This document shows, piece after piece, positions 1-9,312 of a stretch of DNA of 64,000 nt. The position numbers and the translations under genes were made by a program. How positions within the stretch are numbered: position 1 is the stretch's first letter; each line of letters opens with the position of its first letter. The notes beneath the pieces were generated by a model. That model had not been told where the DNA came from. It saw only the letters and a program-made list of their open reading frames with translations, and ran no database searches. The stretch comes from Arsenicicoccus bolidensis DSM 15745 (GTDB lineage Bacteria; Actinomycetota; Actinomycetes; Actinomycetales; Dermatophilaceae), in assembly GCF_000426385.1 (NCBI RefSeq), contig NZ_AUFG01000018.1, positions 1-64,000 of the forward strand, read 5' to 3'.

Positions 1-240
1 CGCAAGATCTGGTCCACCAACCCCCTTGAGCGGCTGAACAAGGAGATCAAGCGACGCTCCCGCGTCGTAGGCATCTTCCCGAACGAAGCCGCCGTCATCC
101 GCCTCATCGGAGCCGTCCTGGCCGACACCCACGACGAATGGCAGGTCGATGACCGCCGCTACCTCTGCGAAGGCTCCATGGCCAAGCTCTACCCAACCCG
201 CGATACTGAGACCGTCGCCCTCGAAAAGAGCGACCGGTAG
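1..240 (+). mobile_element. IS256-family (Mutator) transposase, C-terminal fragment
   Basis: An open frame enters from the left edge and stops at a TAG, giving 79 residues. The opening residues (RKIWSTNPLERLNKEIKRRS) and the later VVGIFPNEAAVIRLIGAVL are the conserved C-terminal part of IS256-family DDE transposases. The N-terminal and catalytic parts lie outside the window, so intactness cannot be judged. The right end of the element probably falls within about 30-50 bases after the stop, close to the convergent CobW-type gene. The family call is firm; the exact element end is inferred. Confidence 0.9.
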
Positions 241-269
241 GCAACGAGCATCACCTCAAAGCCCACCAC

Positions 270-1289
270 TCAACGGGGCTCTATCCGTATGTCGGCCGCG
301 ACCGCCGCCTCGTCCACCCCCGCGCCGATCGCGACGAGCTGCGTGCGCCGCTCCGCACCCGACGGCCACGGCCCCCGCTCGAAGGCCACCCAGCCACCGA
401 CGGCCTGCACGACCCACCGCTGGCGGTGCCCGGGTGCGTCCACCCACACCACCCCCTTGACCCGATAGAGCCCGGCCGGGCGGCTCTCGAGCAGGTCCAG
501 CAGACGACGCGGGTCGACGGGCGACGGGGAGTCCACGCTCACGGACTGCCAGTGGTGGTGGGCATGCTCGTGCCCGTGTGCCTTCCCGTGGTCGTGCTCG
601 TGCCCGTGGTGGAGGTGCCCGTGCTCCTGCTGCTCCTCGCGCAGCAGGTCCACGAGGCTGAGCTGTCCGGTGGGCTCGGGGCGTTCGATGGAGTCGTAGA
701 GCAGGTCCGGGTCGACCTGGCCGAAGCGCGCAGGAACCATGGGCTTCTCACCAACGAGCTCACGGATCACGTTCTCCAGCAGCGAGACTCGATCGGGAGC
801 CACCCGGTCCACCTTGTTGAGCACCAGGAGCGACGCCACCTTGAGGTGGTCGGTCGCGACGGGGGGCTCGTCATACGAGCCGATCTCGTCCCACGCCGCG
901 GCGTCGACGATCTCGACGAGACCACCGAAGCGGACCCGTCTCACCTCGCTGCTGACGATCAGCCGCGCGAGCTCGCGCGGCTCGGCCAGCCCGCTCGCCT
1001 CCACCACGATGGCGTCGAGGTCAAGCTCGGGGCGCGCCAGCGACTCCAGCGCGCGGTCCAGCTCGGTTGGGTCGGACAGGCAGCACAGGCAGCCGCCGCT
1101 GATCGACATGGCCGCGTCGACGTGCCCCGACACGAGGAAGGCGTCGACGTTGATGTCACCGAAGTCGTTGATCACCACGCCGATCCGCCCCGTGCCCGTC
1201 CGCAGGAGGTGGTTGAGCAGGGTCGTCTTGCCGCTGCCCAGCGAGCCCGACAGCGCGATCACGGGGATGCGCGCCTGGCGGGCACTCAC
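270..1289 (-). CDS. CobW/COG0523 GTP-dependent metallochaperone
   Basis: A 339-residue protein of the G3E P-loop GTPase family that delivers metal (often zinc) to client proteins. It shows a Walker A GSLGSGKT at 15-22, the family metal motif GCLCC at 66-70, NKVD at 158-161 for guanine recognition, and a His-rich linker (about 223-246) before the C-terminal CobW domain. The GTG start lies inside a GTGA overlap with the stop of the upstream esterase, which implies translational coupling. The last codons (..RIEPR) abut the IS256 fragment, so the natural C-terminus may have been replaced by transposon-end sequence. No Zur-type palindrome was found upstream of the operon. Confidence 0.88.
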   Translation of the reverse strand: MSARQARIPVIALSGSLGSGKTTLLNHLLRTGTGRIGVVINDFGDINVDAFLVSGHVDAAMSISGGCLCCLSDPTELDRALESLARPELDLDAIVVEASGLAEPRELARLIVSSEVRRVRFGGLVEIVDAAAWDEIGSYDEPPVATDHLKVASLLVLNKVDRVAPDRVSLLENVIRELVGEKPMVPARFGQVDPDLLYDSIERPEPTGQLSLVDLLREEQQEHGHLHHGHEHDHGKAHGHEHAHHHWQSVSVDSPSPVDPRRLLDLLESRPAGLYRVKGVVWVDAPGHRQRWVVQAVGGWVAFERGPWPSGAERRTQLVAIGAGVDEAAVAADIRIEPR

Positions 1290-2659
1290 GAGCCGCTCCG
1301 TCGAAGCCGCCGCGGCGCAACGGGTCTCGGAACCGCATGGGTGAGCACGCCTGGCTCCTGGGGAAGCTCGTCGAAGGGTCGGCCCCAGGCGATCGCCGCC
1401 CACAGCGCCCGCAGCCGGCGCCCGGCGGCGTCGACGTCGCTCCAGCGGGCTCCGCGAAGGACGGCGGCGTGGCGCCATACGCGCTCGTCGCCGAAGAGCA
1501 GGGGGAGCTCGATGGCGTGACAGGCGCCATAGGCGTTGCCGGGGACCGACCACGAGAGCCGATAGCTGCGGCAGGTGCCGCCGGCCTGCACCCATCGGCG
1601 CGCGAGGGCGTCGATGCCGCGGCCGTAGACGACATGCGTCGCGACCTCGTCCAGCACCCGCCGAGCCCGCCCGCCGACCACCGGCAGGCTCGTCACCTTG
1701 GCGACGGGCTCGAGGCGCGGGAGGAACAGCAGTGCCTCCTCGGTCGTGCGCCCGATGAACAGGTCGATGTCCTGGGCGATGGCATCCCAGGCGGCCTCCA
1801 TGTCCTCCTCGGCGGGCAGGGGCGGGTGGGAGTACTGCACCGAGAAGGGCATGGCCGAGGGCAACCGGAACGCCCGCGCCACGCGCTCGGCGTCCGCCTG
1901 GGCGGCGAGCACCTCCTCCAGCGAGCTGTCCCGGCTCACGTGGGCGGTCGCCTCGGCCATGGCCTGCGCCATGGCCGCTCGAGCGGTGCGTATGCCGAGC
2001 GGCGGGCTCTGCACGATCGCGCGACCGAACAACCCCTCCCCCGCACCCGCGACGGCCAGGTGCAGCACCGCGTCCGCGCCGGCCGACTGCCCCACGGCGG
2101 TGACGCGCTCGGGATCTCCGCCGAACGCCTCGATGTTGCGGCGAACCCACCGCAGCGCGAGCAGCTGGTCCATCAGCCCGAGGTTCGCGGCGCGTTCGCC
2201 ACCGTCCCCGAGATAGCCGAGCAGCCCGAGGCGATAGGTGACGGACACGACCACGAGGTCGCCCTCGGTGACCAGGGACGTCGGCTCGTAGCCGGGCCCG
2301 TCACCGGTCCCGCTCGTGTAGGACCCACCGTGGATCCACACCAGGACCGGCAGCGGACCCTCGGTGCGCGGGACCGCCGGCGCCGTCACGGCGACGCGCA
2401 GGCAGTCCTCGTCCTGGCGCAGGCCGTGCGTCGCCGGACCGAAGGCTTCGTCGAGGAAGGGCACCGGCAGCTGCGGGGCGGACGGCCCGGGTTCGCGGCA
2501 GTCGACCGGCTCTGTCGCGTCGGGCTCGGCGACCGGCGACGCGAAGCGCTCGGCTCTGCCGTATCGAATCCCCCTGAACTGCACGGCTTCTCCGGCGCGG
2601 CGGCCGATGAGGGTCCCGCAGGGTGCGGTCACGACGACGTCCTGGGTGGCGTGCTCCAA
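1286..2659 (-). CDS. Type B carboxylesterase (alpha/beta hydrolase)
   Basis: A 457-residue carboxylesterase/para-nitrobenzyl-esterase family enzyme. Seen directly: oxyanion-hole stretch WIHGGSY at 108-114, the family EDCLRV segment at 84-89, and the nucleophile elbow GQSAG with Ser192. No signal peptide is visible, so it is probably cytoplasmic. The chosen start is a TTG preceded by GGGAG about 6 bases upstream; a longer N-terminus cannot be excluded. Its stop overlaps the start of the CobW-type gene by 4 bases, so the two form an operon. The substrate is unknown. Confidence 0.85.
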   Translation of the reverse strand: MEHATQDVVVTAPCGTLIGRRAGEAVQFRGIRYGRAERFASPVAEPDATEPVDCREPGPSAPQLPVPFLDEAFGPATHGLRQDEDCLRVAVTAPAVPRTEGPLPVLVWIHGGSYTSGTGDGPGYEPTSLVTEGDLVVVSVTYRLGLLGYLGDGGERAANLGLMDQLLALRWVRRNIEAFGGDPERVTAVGQSAGADAVLHLAVAGAGEGLFGRAIVQSPPLGIRTARAAMAQAMAEATAHVSRDSSLEEVLAAQADAERVARAFRLPSAMPFSVQYSHPPLPAEEDMEAAWDAIAQDIDLFIGRTTEEALLFLPRLEPVAKVTSLPVVGGRARRVLDEVATHVVYGRGIDALARRWVQAGGTCRSYRLSWSVPGNAYGACHAIELPLLFGDERVWRHAAVLRGARWSDVDAAGRRLRALWAAIAWGRPFDELPQEPGVLTHAVPRPVAPRRLRRSGS

Positions 2660-2777
2660 CAGGTGCTCCCGTTCCTGGGTGGATGACGGTCTCGCTCGGC
2701 CCGCCCCACGGGGCTCACCGACCGCACGACCGTATCCCGCCGAGCGTCACGCCGTGCCCGGCTCCCGGTCGGCCTCC

Positions 2778-3089
2778 TCGACCTGCATCGTGCGGGCCAT
2801 CGTCAAGAGCAGCGCCAGGCCGCTCGTCGGCCTGGTGCGTCGTGTCGCCCTGCCGATCTCCGCCGGTCTGCTCGCGTCCGGACCGAGGTATGTCGAAGCC
2901 CTGACCGCCTATCGCGACGGCGACCCGGACCCGATCCTGCAGGTGTTCGCCGACTCCGCGGTCCGCTGCGCCGCCGAGGGGCGCAGGCTCGGTCACGAGG
3001 TGCACGGCATCCACGCGGGATAGTCCGAGATCCTCGCTGCCCTCGACGAGTTCGCGGCGCGCGCGGGCCGACGGGTGCCGCTGAGGTGA
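2778..3089 (+). pseudogene. Fic/DOC-family protein, C-terminal remnant
   Basis: There is no intact gene between the esterase and the NERD helicase. In one forward frame a stretch reads ARPLVGLVRRVALPISAGLL, then a RYVEALTAYRDGDPDPI segment, which matches the C-terminal helical part of actinobacterial Fic proteins. A TAG at 3021-3023 interrupts it, after which the same frame continues with a plausible tail (LDEFAARAGRR) to a TGA at 3087. The catalytic HPFxxGNGR core is absent. I read it as a decayed fragment; the left boundary is approximate. Confidence 0.5.
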
Positions 3090-3093
3090 TGGG

Positions 3094-4758
3094 TCAGGGC
3101 GATCCGAGTCGACCGATCACCGCGTCGCCGGCCGCCCGCCGGATGACCTCCGGGTCGCCGACGACCACCAGCTCGTCGGTCGCGCGGGACAACCCGACGT
3201 AGAGCTTCTCCTTGGCGCGGTCGCGCGGCTCGTGCTCGTTGACGCACAGCACCACGACGCGGCGCTCGAGGCCCTTGCACCCGAGGACGTGCCCGTAGAA
3301 CACGTCGTCGTCGTCCCAGAACGATCGCCAGTAGGCCTGGGGGTCGTGCTCGTCGAAGCGCTCGACCTGCACCGGGTGCCGCGCGGCGGTGGTGATGAGG
3401 GCGACGTCCTGCTGGCGCCAACCCCGGTCGAGCAGCTCCTCCACCACGTCGTCGGCGCGTTCGACGGCCTCGTCGGCGGCGCAGGCCACGAGGCGGACGG
3501 CAGGCCCTTCGCCACCCATGGGCCGCATCCGCATCGGCGTCAGGGGGGCGAACACGTCGGCGATCTGTCGGGTGTTGCGTAGGTTGTGGTCGAGGACGAG
3601 AGGGACGAGCGGCACGGGTGGGCGGCCGAACCGGGCGAACACGCGCTGGTTCTCGTCGGTGTAGACGTACAGACCGCCCGTCTCCTCGTCGCGCAGCGCG
3701 TTCATCAACGGCCGCCACCACCCGTCCGCGAAGTCCTGCGCCTCGTCCACGATGACGGCGTCGAACCTCTCCCCGTCGGGCAGTGCGGCGGCCAGGTCCG
3801 CCATACGGTCGGGCAGGCGACGCTCCCAGAAGTCCCCGTCCTGCCGGGTGCCGCCCTCGGCACCCCAGGACCGCCCCAGCTCCTCGAAGGTGCCGACGAA
3901 CGCCGGAGTCCGCTTGCGGCTCAAGCCTTTCAGCTCGCGACGGAAGTACTCCGCCAGGCCGATCGAGTAGCACAGCAGAGCCACCCGCTGAGGCGCCCGG
4001 TCGTCGCGGCCGCGCGTCAGGTCCTTGGCCTGGGCGAGCGCCAGCACGGTCTTGCCGCTGCCCGCTCCCCCGCGCACCTCGACGCGGTTGAGCAGCCGCG
4101 TCACCCCCAGCAGCGTCGCCTGCTCGACCGTGAGTCGGTCTGCGCGCGAGGCACGTTCGTCGGCCTCGGACGTCACGTCCTGCACGGGGAGCCTTCTGCC
4201 GCGCAGGATCTCGACGATCAGTCTCACGTCGTCGTCCGTGGGCGCTCGCTTGTCAGAGGCGCGAGCGGGTATGGCGCGCAACCGATCTGCCAGGTCGCCC
4301 TGGTCGCCCCGGCCCTGGATCATCCACCGCCTGCAGTCCGGGGTGTCGAAGTCGTCGTCGATCGCGGTGTAGGGCATGACCACGGCATGGCTCCACCGGA
4401 TCCGGGTCCGCGACGAGTCGCGCCACCGTGGGTCGCGCTCGACGTAGTCCCTGATGGCATAACGGGTCTGGCGGGCCTGGCGGACGGGGTCGATGCGTCG
4501 CCGGCCGTGGCCCGAGGTCGTCCACCATCGCCCCTGCGTGTCACGCGAGCAGCCGCCTCCCTTGACCTCCACCACCACGATCCCCTCGCCCGGCAGCAGC
4601 AGGACGAGGTCGGCCTCGTGGTCCTTGGTCTCGTCGGTCAGTCGCAGCCCGGACAGCACCACGGCGTCGTCCGGCAGGGCAGCGACCAGCCGCTCCCACA
4701 CCTCCCGCTCGCTGTTGGTGTCGTGCTGCGGATCCTGCGGTATCGCCCGAGCCGTCAT
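3094..4758 (-). CDS. NERD-domain nuclease fused to UvrD-like superfamily 1 helicase/ATPase
   Basis: A 554-residue two-part protein. The N-terminal NERD domain (about 18-125) carries a PD-(D/E)XK-type core with Asp50, Glu64 and Lys66 (VVVEVKGG). The C-terminal part is an SF1 helicase: Q-motif-like VEQATLL near 211, Walker A GGAGSGKT at 230-237, Walker B/motif II VDEAQD near 337-342, motif IV-like DHNLRNT, and motif VI YVGLSRA near the end. NERD-helicases occur in DNA repair contexts and in phage-defence islands. Neighbours here are uncharacterised and accessory-looking. Start ATG at 4758; a short dyad (TGCCT-N8-AGGCA) sits just upstream. Function is inferred from domains only. Confidence 0.85.
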   Translation of the reverse strand: MTARAIPQDPQHDTNSEREVWERLVAALPDDAVVLSGLRLTDETKDHEADLVLLLPGEGIVVVEVKGGGCSRDTQGRWWTTSGHGRRRIDPVRQARQTRYAIRDYVERDPRWRDSSRTRIRWSHAVVMPYTAIDDDFDTPDCRRWMIQGRGDQGDLADRLRAIPARASDKRAPTDDDVRLIVEILRGRRLPVQDVTSEADERASRADRLTVEQATLLGVTRLLNRVEVRGGAGSGKTVLALAQAKDLTRGRDDRAPQRVALLCYSIGLAEYFRRELKGLSRKRTPAFVGTFEELGRSWGAEGGTRQDGDFWERRLPDRMADLAAALPDGERFDAVIVDEAQDFADGWWRPLMNALRDEETGGLYVYTDENQRVFARFGRPPVPLVPLVLDHNLRNTRQIADVFAPLTPMRMRPMGGEGPAVRLVACAADEAVERADDVVEELLDRGWRQQDVALITTAARHPVQVERFDEHDPQAYWRSFWDDDDVFYGHVLGCKGLERRVVVLCVNEHEPRDRAKEKLYVGLSRATDELVVVGDPEVIRRAAGDAVIGRLGSP

Positions 4759-4831
4759 CGCTGCCCCCTCGCAACCTCGTTGCCTGCAACGCTAGGCAGG
4801 AGCGCTGGGGTCCCGTGGGGAAACGGCAGGA

Positions 4832-6295
4832 TCAGCCGACCTCGCCAGCCCGACGCAGGGCGATCGAGGCCCACAGGCCAAGGGCGTAGACACCCCGCGG
4901 GTTCCCCGTCCACCCCGCGCCGGTGCGGTCGACCAGCCCGAGGTACTCGGCCATCGCGACGGCTCGGTCGACAACCCGCGCCCGTCCTGCACTCCCTGGT
5001 TCTCCGGCCCGCCAGAGCCTTGACCAGCCCCCGAGGAAGTCGGTCAGCTCCTCACGGGTCACGGGCCGCTGCAGCGCCCAGGCCACCTGGCAGGCATAGA
5101 TCCACACCGCCTCCTGAGCGCCGACCAGGTCCACGTCGCGGTGGGCGGCGATGGTCTCGACGGTCGCAATGAGAGCCGAGGCACCGGGGTTCGCGTCGCC
5201 CCTGGGACCAGCGCCTGGCAGGAGCCGGGGTTCTTGCAGCACCACGAGGTCCATCACGACCGCCGTCGCAAACAGGCGCTCCAGCGCGACACAGTCCGCA
5301 GCGCTGCGCCAGGCATAGGTGCCGTCGGCGCTCTCACCCCCAGGTCGCGCGTCCAGCCCCAGCGTCTCCCACAGATGGGCGGCGTCGGCACGTTTCAGAT
5401 TTCCTGTCGCGGTGAGCTGCACCTCTCCCGCCTCCCGGACCCAGGCGACGAAGCGCGCGAGGTCCTGCAGGAAGGGGATCGTGTCCCAGGCGTCGTCGAA
5501 CACGTCGGGGGTGACGTCGGGGGCGTCGGCGTCGAGCTGCGCGTGCCCCGCGACCATGCCCAGCAGGGCCAACGCGTCGCCGGCGGCGTGGTCCAGGTAG
5601 TCCGCCAGCGGTCGCGAGTCCGGGCCGACCACGGCCGGCACCTCCCCGGGGCGGACGATCTCGTGGGCGATGTCGGCGACCAGCCCCTCGAGGCCGTCGT
5701 CCTCCGGGCCGAGGCCGTCACCCCCACCGACGGTGCCGAGACCGGGGATCGTCGGGAGCGACATACCTCCCGCGGGCAGCGGCATCAGAGCCCGCCGCTC
5801 GTCGTCCGGGAGGGCGTTCCACTGCTCCATGATCTCGGACAGACGCGTCTGGACCTCGTCCAGGTCAGCCGCCCCCAGCAGCGAGATGCCCCGGCTCTCA
5901 CCGAAGTCCATCAAGACCTTGTTCTGGCCCCAGGTGGTCCGGTCACCGCCGTGCTCCTGGACGTAGGACGCCCCCTGGCGCGCCTCCTTGGCCAGCAGCT
6001 TGGCCTCCCCCGAGCCGTGCGACAGCCGACCGGTGCTCCGCAAGAACCGCACGAAGGTCTCCACGGTCTGCGCGGCGGTCTCGACGTCCGGCGCGGCCAC
6101 CGGCCCGTGCGACAACCATGCGTGCTCGAAGGTCTCTCTCACGGACCCGCCCGGCCACTGCGTCGCTGCCAGGTCCTGCCTCATCTGGCGCAGCCCGAGC
6201 AGGGTCTCGAGGTGATCCTCGTCGTAGGCACGCTTCTGCTTGCCGGCCCACGTCCGCAGGGCTGCCATCAGGTCGTCGAGATCGGTCGGCTCCAT
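4832..6295 (-). CDS. Uncharacterised protein with pRiA4b ORF-3-associated-type repeats
   Basis: A 487-residue soluble protein with no signal peptide or membrane segment. Residues around 345-365 (FVAWVREAGEVQLTATGNLK) resemble the short 'WV..G..LT.TGNL..AD' helical module seen in actinobacterial proteins linked to plasmid pRiA4b ORF-3-like domains; the C-terminal 40 residues have a winged-helix look (LVDRTGAGWTGNPRGVYALG). The ATG at 6295 was preferred because the longer open frame upstream has poor codon use. It is divergent from the 6412 gene with a 116-base gap, suggesting a shared control region. I do not recognise a specific function. Confidence 0.65.
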   Translation of the reverse strand: MEPTDLDDLMAALRTWAGKQKRAYDEDHLETLLGLRQMRQDLAATQWPGGSVRETFEHAWLSHGPVAAPDVETAAQTVETFVRFLRSTGRLSHGSGEAKLLAKEARQGASYVQEHGGDRTTWGQNKVLMDFGESRGISLLGAADLDEVQTRLSEIMEQWNALPDDERRALMPLPAGGMSLPTIPGLGTVGGGDGLGPEDDGLEGLVADIAHEIVRPGEVPAVVGPDSRPLADYLDHAAGDALALLGMVAGHAQLDADAPDVTPDVFDDAWDTIPFLQDLARFVAWVREAGEVQLTATGNLKRADAAHLWETLGLDARPGGESADGTYAWRSAADCVALERLFATAVVMDLVVLQEPRLLPGAGPRGDANPGASALIATVETIAAHRDVDLVGAQEAVWIYACQVAWALQRPVTREELTDFLGGWSRLWRAGEPGSAGRARVVDRAVAMAEYLGLVDRTGAGWTGNPRGVYALGLWASIALRRAGEVG

Positions 6296-6411
6296 GGACA
6301 AGACCCTAGAACAGCCCACCTTGTCCACAGCCTGTCGCGTTCCCGAGGGCGGGCGTGCCCCACCTGTGGATGACGGGCCGGCCGGGGATGGACGGGCGGC
6401 AGGCTGGCCGT

Positions 6412-8232
6412 ATGCCGACCTCAACTCACCCCTACGTGCGATGGCTCGCGGACAAGACGACCGACGAGCTCAAGGACCTCATGACCGTGCGCCTGACGTC
6501 GTTGCGCCGCAACGGCTACGGACCGATCAGCCCGCGTGACCTCACCCAGCTCGCGACCATGCTGGGCGACCCGGACAACGTGCTCCCGGACGTTCGGCGC
6601 ATGGCCACGCCCTATCTCCACCTCATGCGGGTGATGGCCGACCGCGGGGGGTCGATCCCCGAGGCCGACGCGGTGGACGTCGTGCGGGGCGCCCCCGAGG
6701 ACGTGGCGACGATGGTGGGCGCCGCAGTGGCGTGCGGCTACGTGGGCCGCGCCGACGGGTGGCTGCACCTGTGCCCGGGCCTGGACGAGAGCATCCGTCG
6801 GACCACGTCCGCGCCTCCGTCCGACGGCGTCGCGATCGACGGGCCGACGCCGCCGCTGTGGCCCGTCGATCAGGGAGCCATCGACGATGCGGCCGCCACG
6901 GCCTTGCGTCGGTTCGTCATACGACTGCTGGCTGTCTGGGAGCTCATCGCGCGCGAACCGGTGCCCACGACCACCTGGAGCGAGGTGGGCCGACGGCAGA
7001 TCAGCCGCCTCGCCCGCGTCACGGGCTCCACCACCGACGAGGTCCGTATGGCGTTGCGCGCGGGCCTCACGCTGGGCGTGATCACGTCCGACCCCCAGGG
7101 CGTGGCCCCCGGGCCGCGGTGGGACGCCACGCTGCTGATCGACCCCTCCGAGATCGTGCTGGACGTCATCTGCACGTGGGGTCTGTCGGGTGCGCACTGG
7201 ACCCAGGAGCGCAGTCGTCGCTGGGAGCTCCTGCCATCCCTGTCGAGCACCCTCCACGACTGCGGGCTCTGCTGCCATGGCCGCGCCGAGCTGCTGTCCC
7301 TCCTGGCGGACATGCCCGAGGGGTACGCCACCTCACCGGTCTTCGCCCAGGCGTGCGCGCACTGGCGGTCGCCGCTGGCGCATCACTGGCACGGGGACGA
7401 CGAGGTCGTCTGCGATCTCGCGGTCACCGGCTCGGTGGACCCTGACGCACGGCCGGTGCCCGCCTGGCAGGAGTCGCAGCTGCTCGGGCTGCACGCCCTC
7501 GGCGGCACGTCGAGCCTCGGCCGCGCCTACCTCGGCGAGCAGGCCGGCGAGGAAGCCATGGTGGCGGTGCTGGAGGACTGGCTGCACGGCCTGAGCTGGG
7601 GCCATCGGTGGCACGCCGACCCGGTGATGGCGGACCCGGACCGGTGTCCCCCTGTGCTGGCGCGGATCTTCGGCACCGAGACGCTGGACACCCTGCAGGG
7701 GCCAGGACAGGACTCCGAGCTGGACACGGCGGACGACGCGGTCGAGGTCGGGTGGGGAGACTGGGAGCGCCGCGAGCACGAGGCCGCGCTCGAGATGGGC
7801 GAGTTCCACCTCCATGCCGCCGCCGAGGAGATCACTGGTCGCGTGGTCGCCGACGACCTGGGGGCGTGGGGCGACACCCCCGACGTCGTGCGACGGGTCA
7901 ACACCCGTCTCAGCGGCGAGGAGGTGCAGCTGCTGTGCACGGCCCTGCGCGGTCCGGAGCGCCTCTACCACCTCGACATCCGCTACCGCACGGACCAGGA
8001 CGGGATCACCGACCGTCGCGTCAGCTTCTGCATCGGCGGCTACTGCGACGGCCGGATGAAGGCCTACGACCACACCCGTGACATGGCCATGTACTACTTC
8101 TTCTCCCAGATCCACGCCGTCTCGCGGGTCCCGGCCGACGAGTACGCCGCGCTCGACGAGCGGTTCGACGTCGACCGGATGGACGTCATCGACGACGATC
8201 CCGCCGAGGAGATCCACCTCGCGAGCAGCTGA
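6412..8232 (+). CDS. Large uncharacterised protein with C-terminal WYL-like segment
   Basis: A 606-residue soluble protein. Its N-terminal portion is helical and acidic; the C-terminal part (after LSGEEVQLLCTALRGP) reads as a small beta-barrel: LDIRYRTDQDG..DRRVSF, then GYCDGRMKAYDHTRDMAMYYF and a final SQIHAVSRV. This follows the WYL-domain pattern found at the end of actinobacterial helicase-associated proteins and ligand-sensing regulators, though the W-Y-L triad itself is not conserved. The start ATG at 6412 is the last one before continuous good coding. It is divergent from the 4832-6295 gene. Role unknown; DNA-damage or defence regulation is only a guess. Confidence 0.7.
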   Translation: MPTSTHPYVRWLADKTTDELKDLMTVRLTSLRRNGYGPISPRDLTQLATMLGDPDNVLPDVRRMATPYLHLMRVMADRGGSIPEADAVDVVRGAPEDVATMVGAAVACGYVGRADGWLHLCPGLDESIRRTTSAPPSDGVAIDGPTPPLWPVDQGAIDDAAATALRRFVIRLLAVWELIAREPVPTTTWSEVGRRQISRLARVTGSTTDEVRMALRAGLTLGVITSDPQGVAPGPRWDATLLIDPSEIVLDVICTWGLSGAHWTQERSRRWELLPSLSSTLHDCGLCCHGRAELLSLLADMPEGYATSPVFAQACAHWRSPLAHHWHGDDEVVCDLAVTGSVDPDARPVPAWQESQLLGLHALGGTSSLGRAYLGEQAGEEAMVAVLEDWLHGLSWGHRWHADPVMADPDRCPPVLARIFGTETLDTLQGPGQDSELDTADDAVEVGWGDWERREHEAALEMGEFHLHAAAEEITGRVVADDLGAWGDTPDVVRRVNTRLSGEEVQLLCTALRGPERLYHLDIRYRTDQDGITDRRVSFCIGGYCDGRMKAYDHTRDMAMYYFFSQIHAVSRVPADEYAALDERFDVDRMDVIDDDPAEEIHLASS

Positions 8233-8277
8233 CCGGGGCGCAGGGCACCCCGGCCAGCTGTGTCCGCTGGTGGACGC

Positions 8278-8510
8278 TCAGGACTCGAGGCGCTCCACCT
8301 TGCCGAGGAGCGGCAGGTAGGACAGGGCTCCGAGGGCCCGGCCGCCCCGCGACGTAGACCCGCGCGGACGTGACGTCGGTCTCGGTGACCAGATCCCCGA
8401 TGATCAGCGGTGTCGCGGTCGACTGGGCATGCCGTCTCCCGCACGCTCGGCCAACCGGCGAACGGCTGAGGCGACTTCGGCGGAATCCCCCTCCGCCCGC
8501 CTGTCCACCG
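8278..8510 (-). pseudogene. Twice-frameshifted small ORF remnant
   Basis: On the minus strand three frames join into one protein-like sequence: VDRRAEGDSAEVASAVRRLA (frame ends near 8418), then STATPLIIGDLVTETDVTSA (about 8345-8415), then ALGALSYLPLLGKVERLES and a TGA at 8280-8278. Each piece has good actinobacterial codon use and the joins need only single-base indels. I do not recognise the family. It could be a decayed gene of about 75 codons; sequencing indels are an alternative. It fills most of the 8233-8559 gap, which otherwise holds only the ribosome-binding site of the next gene. Confidence 0.35.
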
Positions 8511-8559
8511 GGCAGAGTGATCCGTGACGGCCGAGGGGCCGTCCATCAGGGGGAAGCAC

Positions 8560-9249
8560 ATGCACCGCATCACCATCGTCGGGATCGCCGCGCTCGCGGT
8601 CGCCGGCTGCAGCTCGACGCCGACGCCCGCCGCGCAGGCACCAATGCCGGTCAAGACCGTGACGGTGACGGCCAGCCCCGTGGCCTCCACAAGCCCAGCC
8701 AGTGCGGTTGTGCCATCCCCCGCCGGCAACGCGGGATCCGCCACCCCAAAGGCCACGAAGACGCTGGACCCGAGAACCGTCGTCAAGACGAGGCGCCCGA
8801 CGGTCCAGGTGGTCTGCGGCCCGGAGAACGACCAGATCAGGACGCCGGAGGTTCGCGGGATCACCTACGACCAGCAGATGGAGTGGTCCGGATCCGAGGC
8901 CATGGTCACCGCACGCGCGAAGTCCGGGTACCGCATCGCCGACGGCTACAAGACCCGGTGGACGTTCACCGACAAGGCCACCCCGTGCAGCGTGGCTACG
9001 CCCCAGGGGAGTCAATTGCCCGCAGTGGGCGAACCGATCTGCAGGCTCGGCGATAATGCGCGACGTAAGCAGGACTGCCTACGTCGATTCGGATATTTCG
9101 GAGAGGAGAGCTGGCAGCAAGCCACCAATGGTGGAGCCAGCGCGCCGAAGGACGACTGCGATCCGACCTGGTCGTCGGGTGAATGTCAGTCCTTCTTCGC
9201 CGGACTGATGACGAGGGATGAGATCAATCGACTTCGAGCCGCGCCGTAG
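8560..9249 (+). CDS. Putative lipoprotein
   Basis: A 229-residue protein starting MHRITIVGIAALAVAGCSST, a short signal peptide with lipobox VAGC, so it should be lipidated and held on the outer face of the membrane. A Ser/Pro/Thr/Ala-rich linker follows, and then a globular part with several Cys residues (about six) that could form disulfides. A strong AGGGGGAA ribosome-binding site precedes the ATG. The 3' half is less GC-rich than the core genes. No family recognised. Confidence 0.75.
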   Translation: MHRITIVGIAALAVAGCSSTPTPAAQAPMPVKTVTVTASPVASTSPASAVVPSPAGNAGSATPKATKTLDPRTVVKTRRPTVQVVCGPENDQIRTPEVRGITYDQQMEWSGSEAMVTARAKSGYRIADGYKTRWTFTDKATPCSVATPQGSQLPAVGEPICRLGDNARRKQDCLRRFGYFGEESWQQATNGGASAPKDDCDPTWSSGECQSFFAGLMTRDEINRLRAAP

Positions 9250-9312
9250 ACCGGAGTTCTTGAACTCGTGCTAAGTGGCGCGCGATGACAGACAGTGATC
9301 TAGAGTCGGCCC

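Noticed and set aside
1286-2659. Zur-regulated CobW operon
   Set aside because: No 7-1-7 AT-rich palindrome occurs upstream of the esterase, so zinc control cannot be claimed.
4759-4831. Terminator or operator from TGCCT-N8-AGGCA
   Set aside because: Five-base arms with an eight-base loop are weak and common by chance; mentioned only with the NERD gene.
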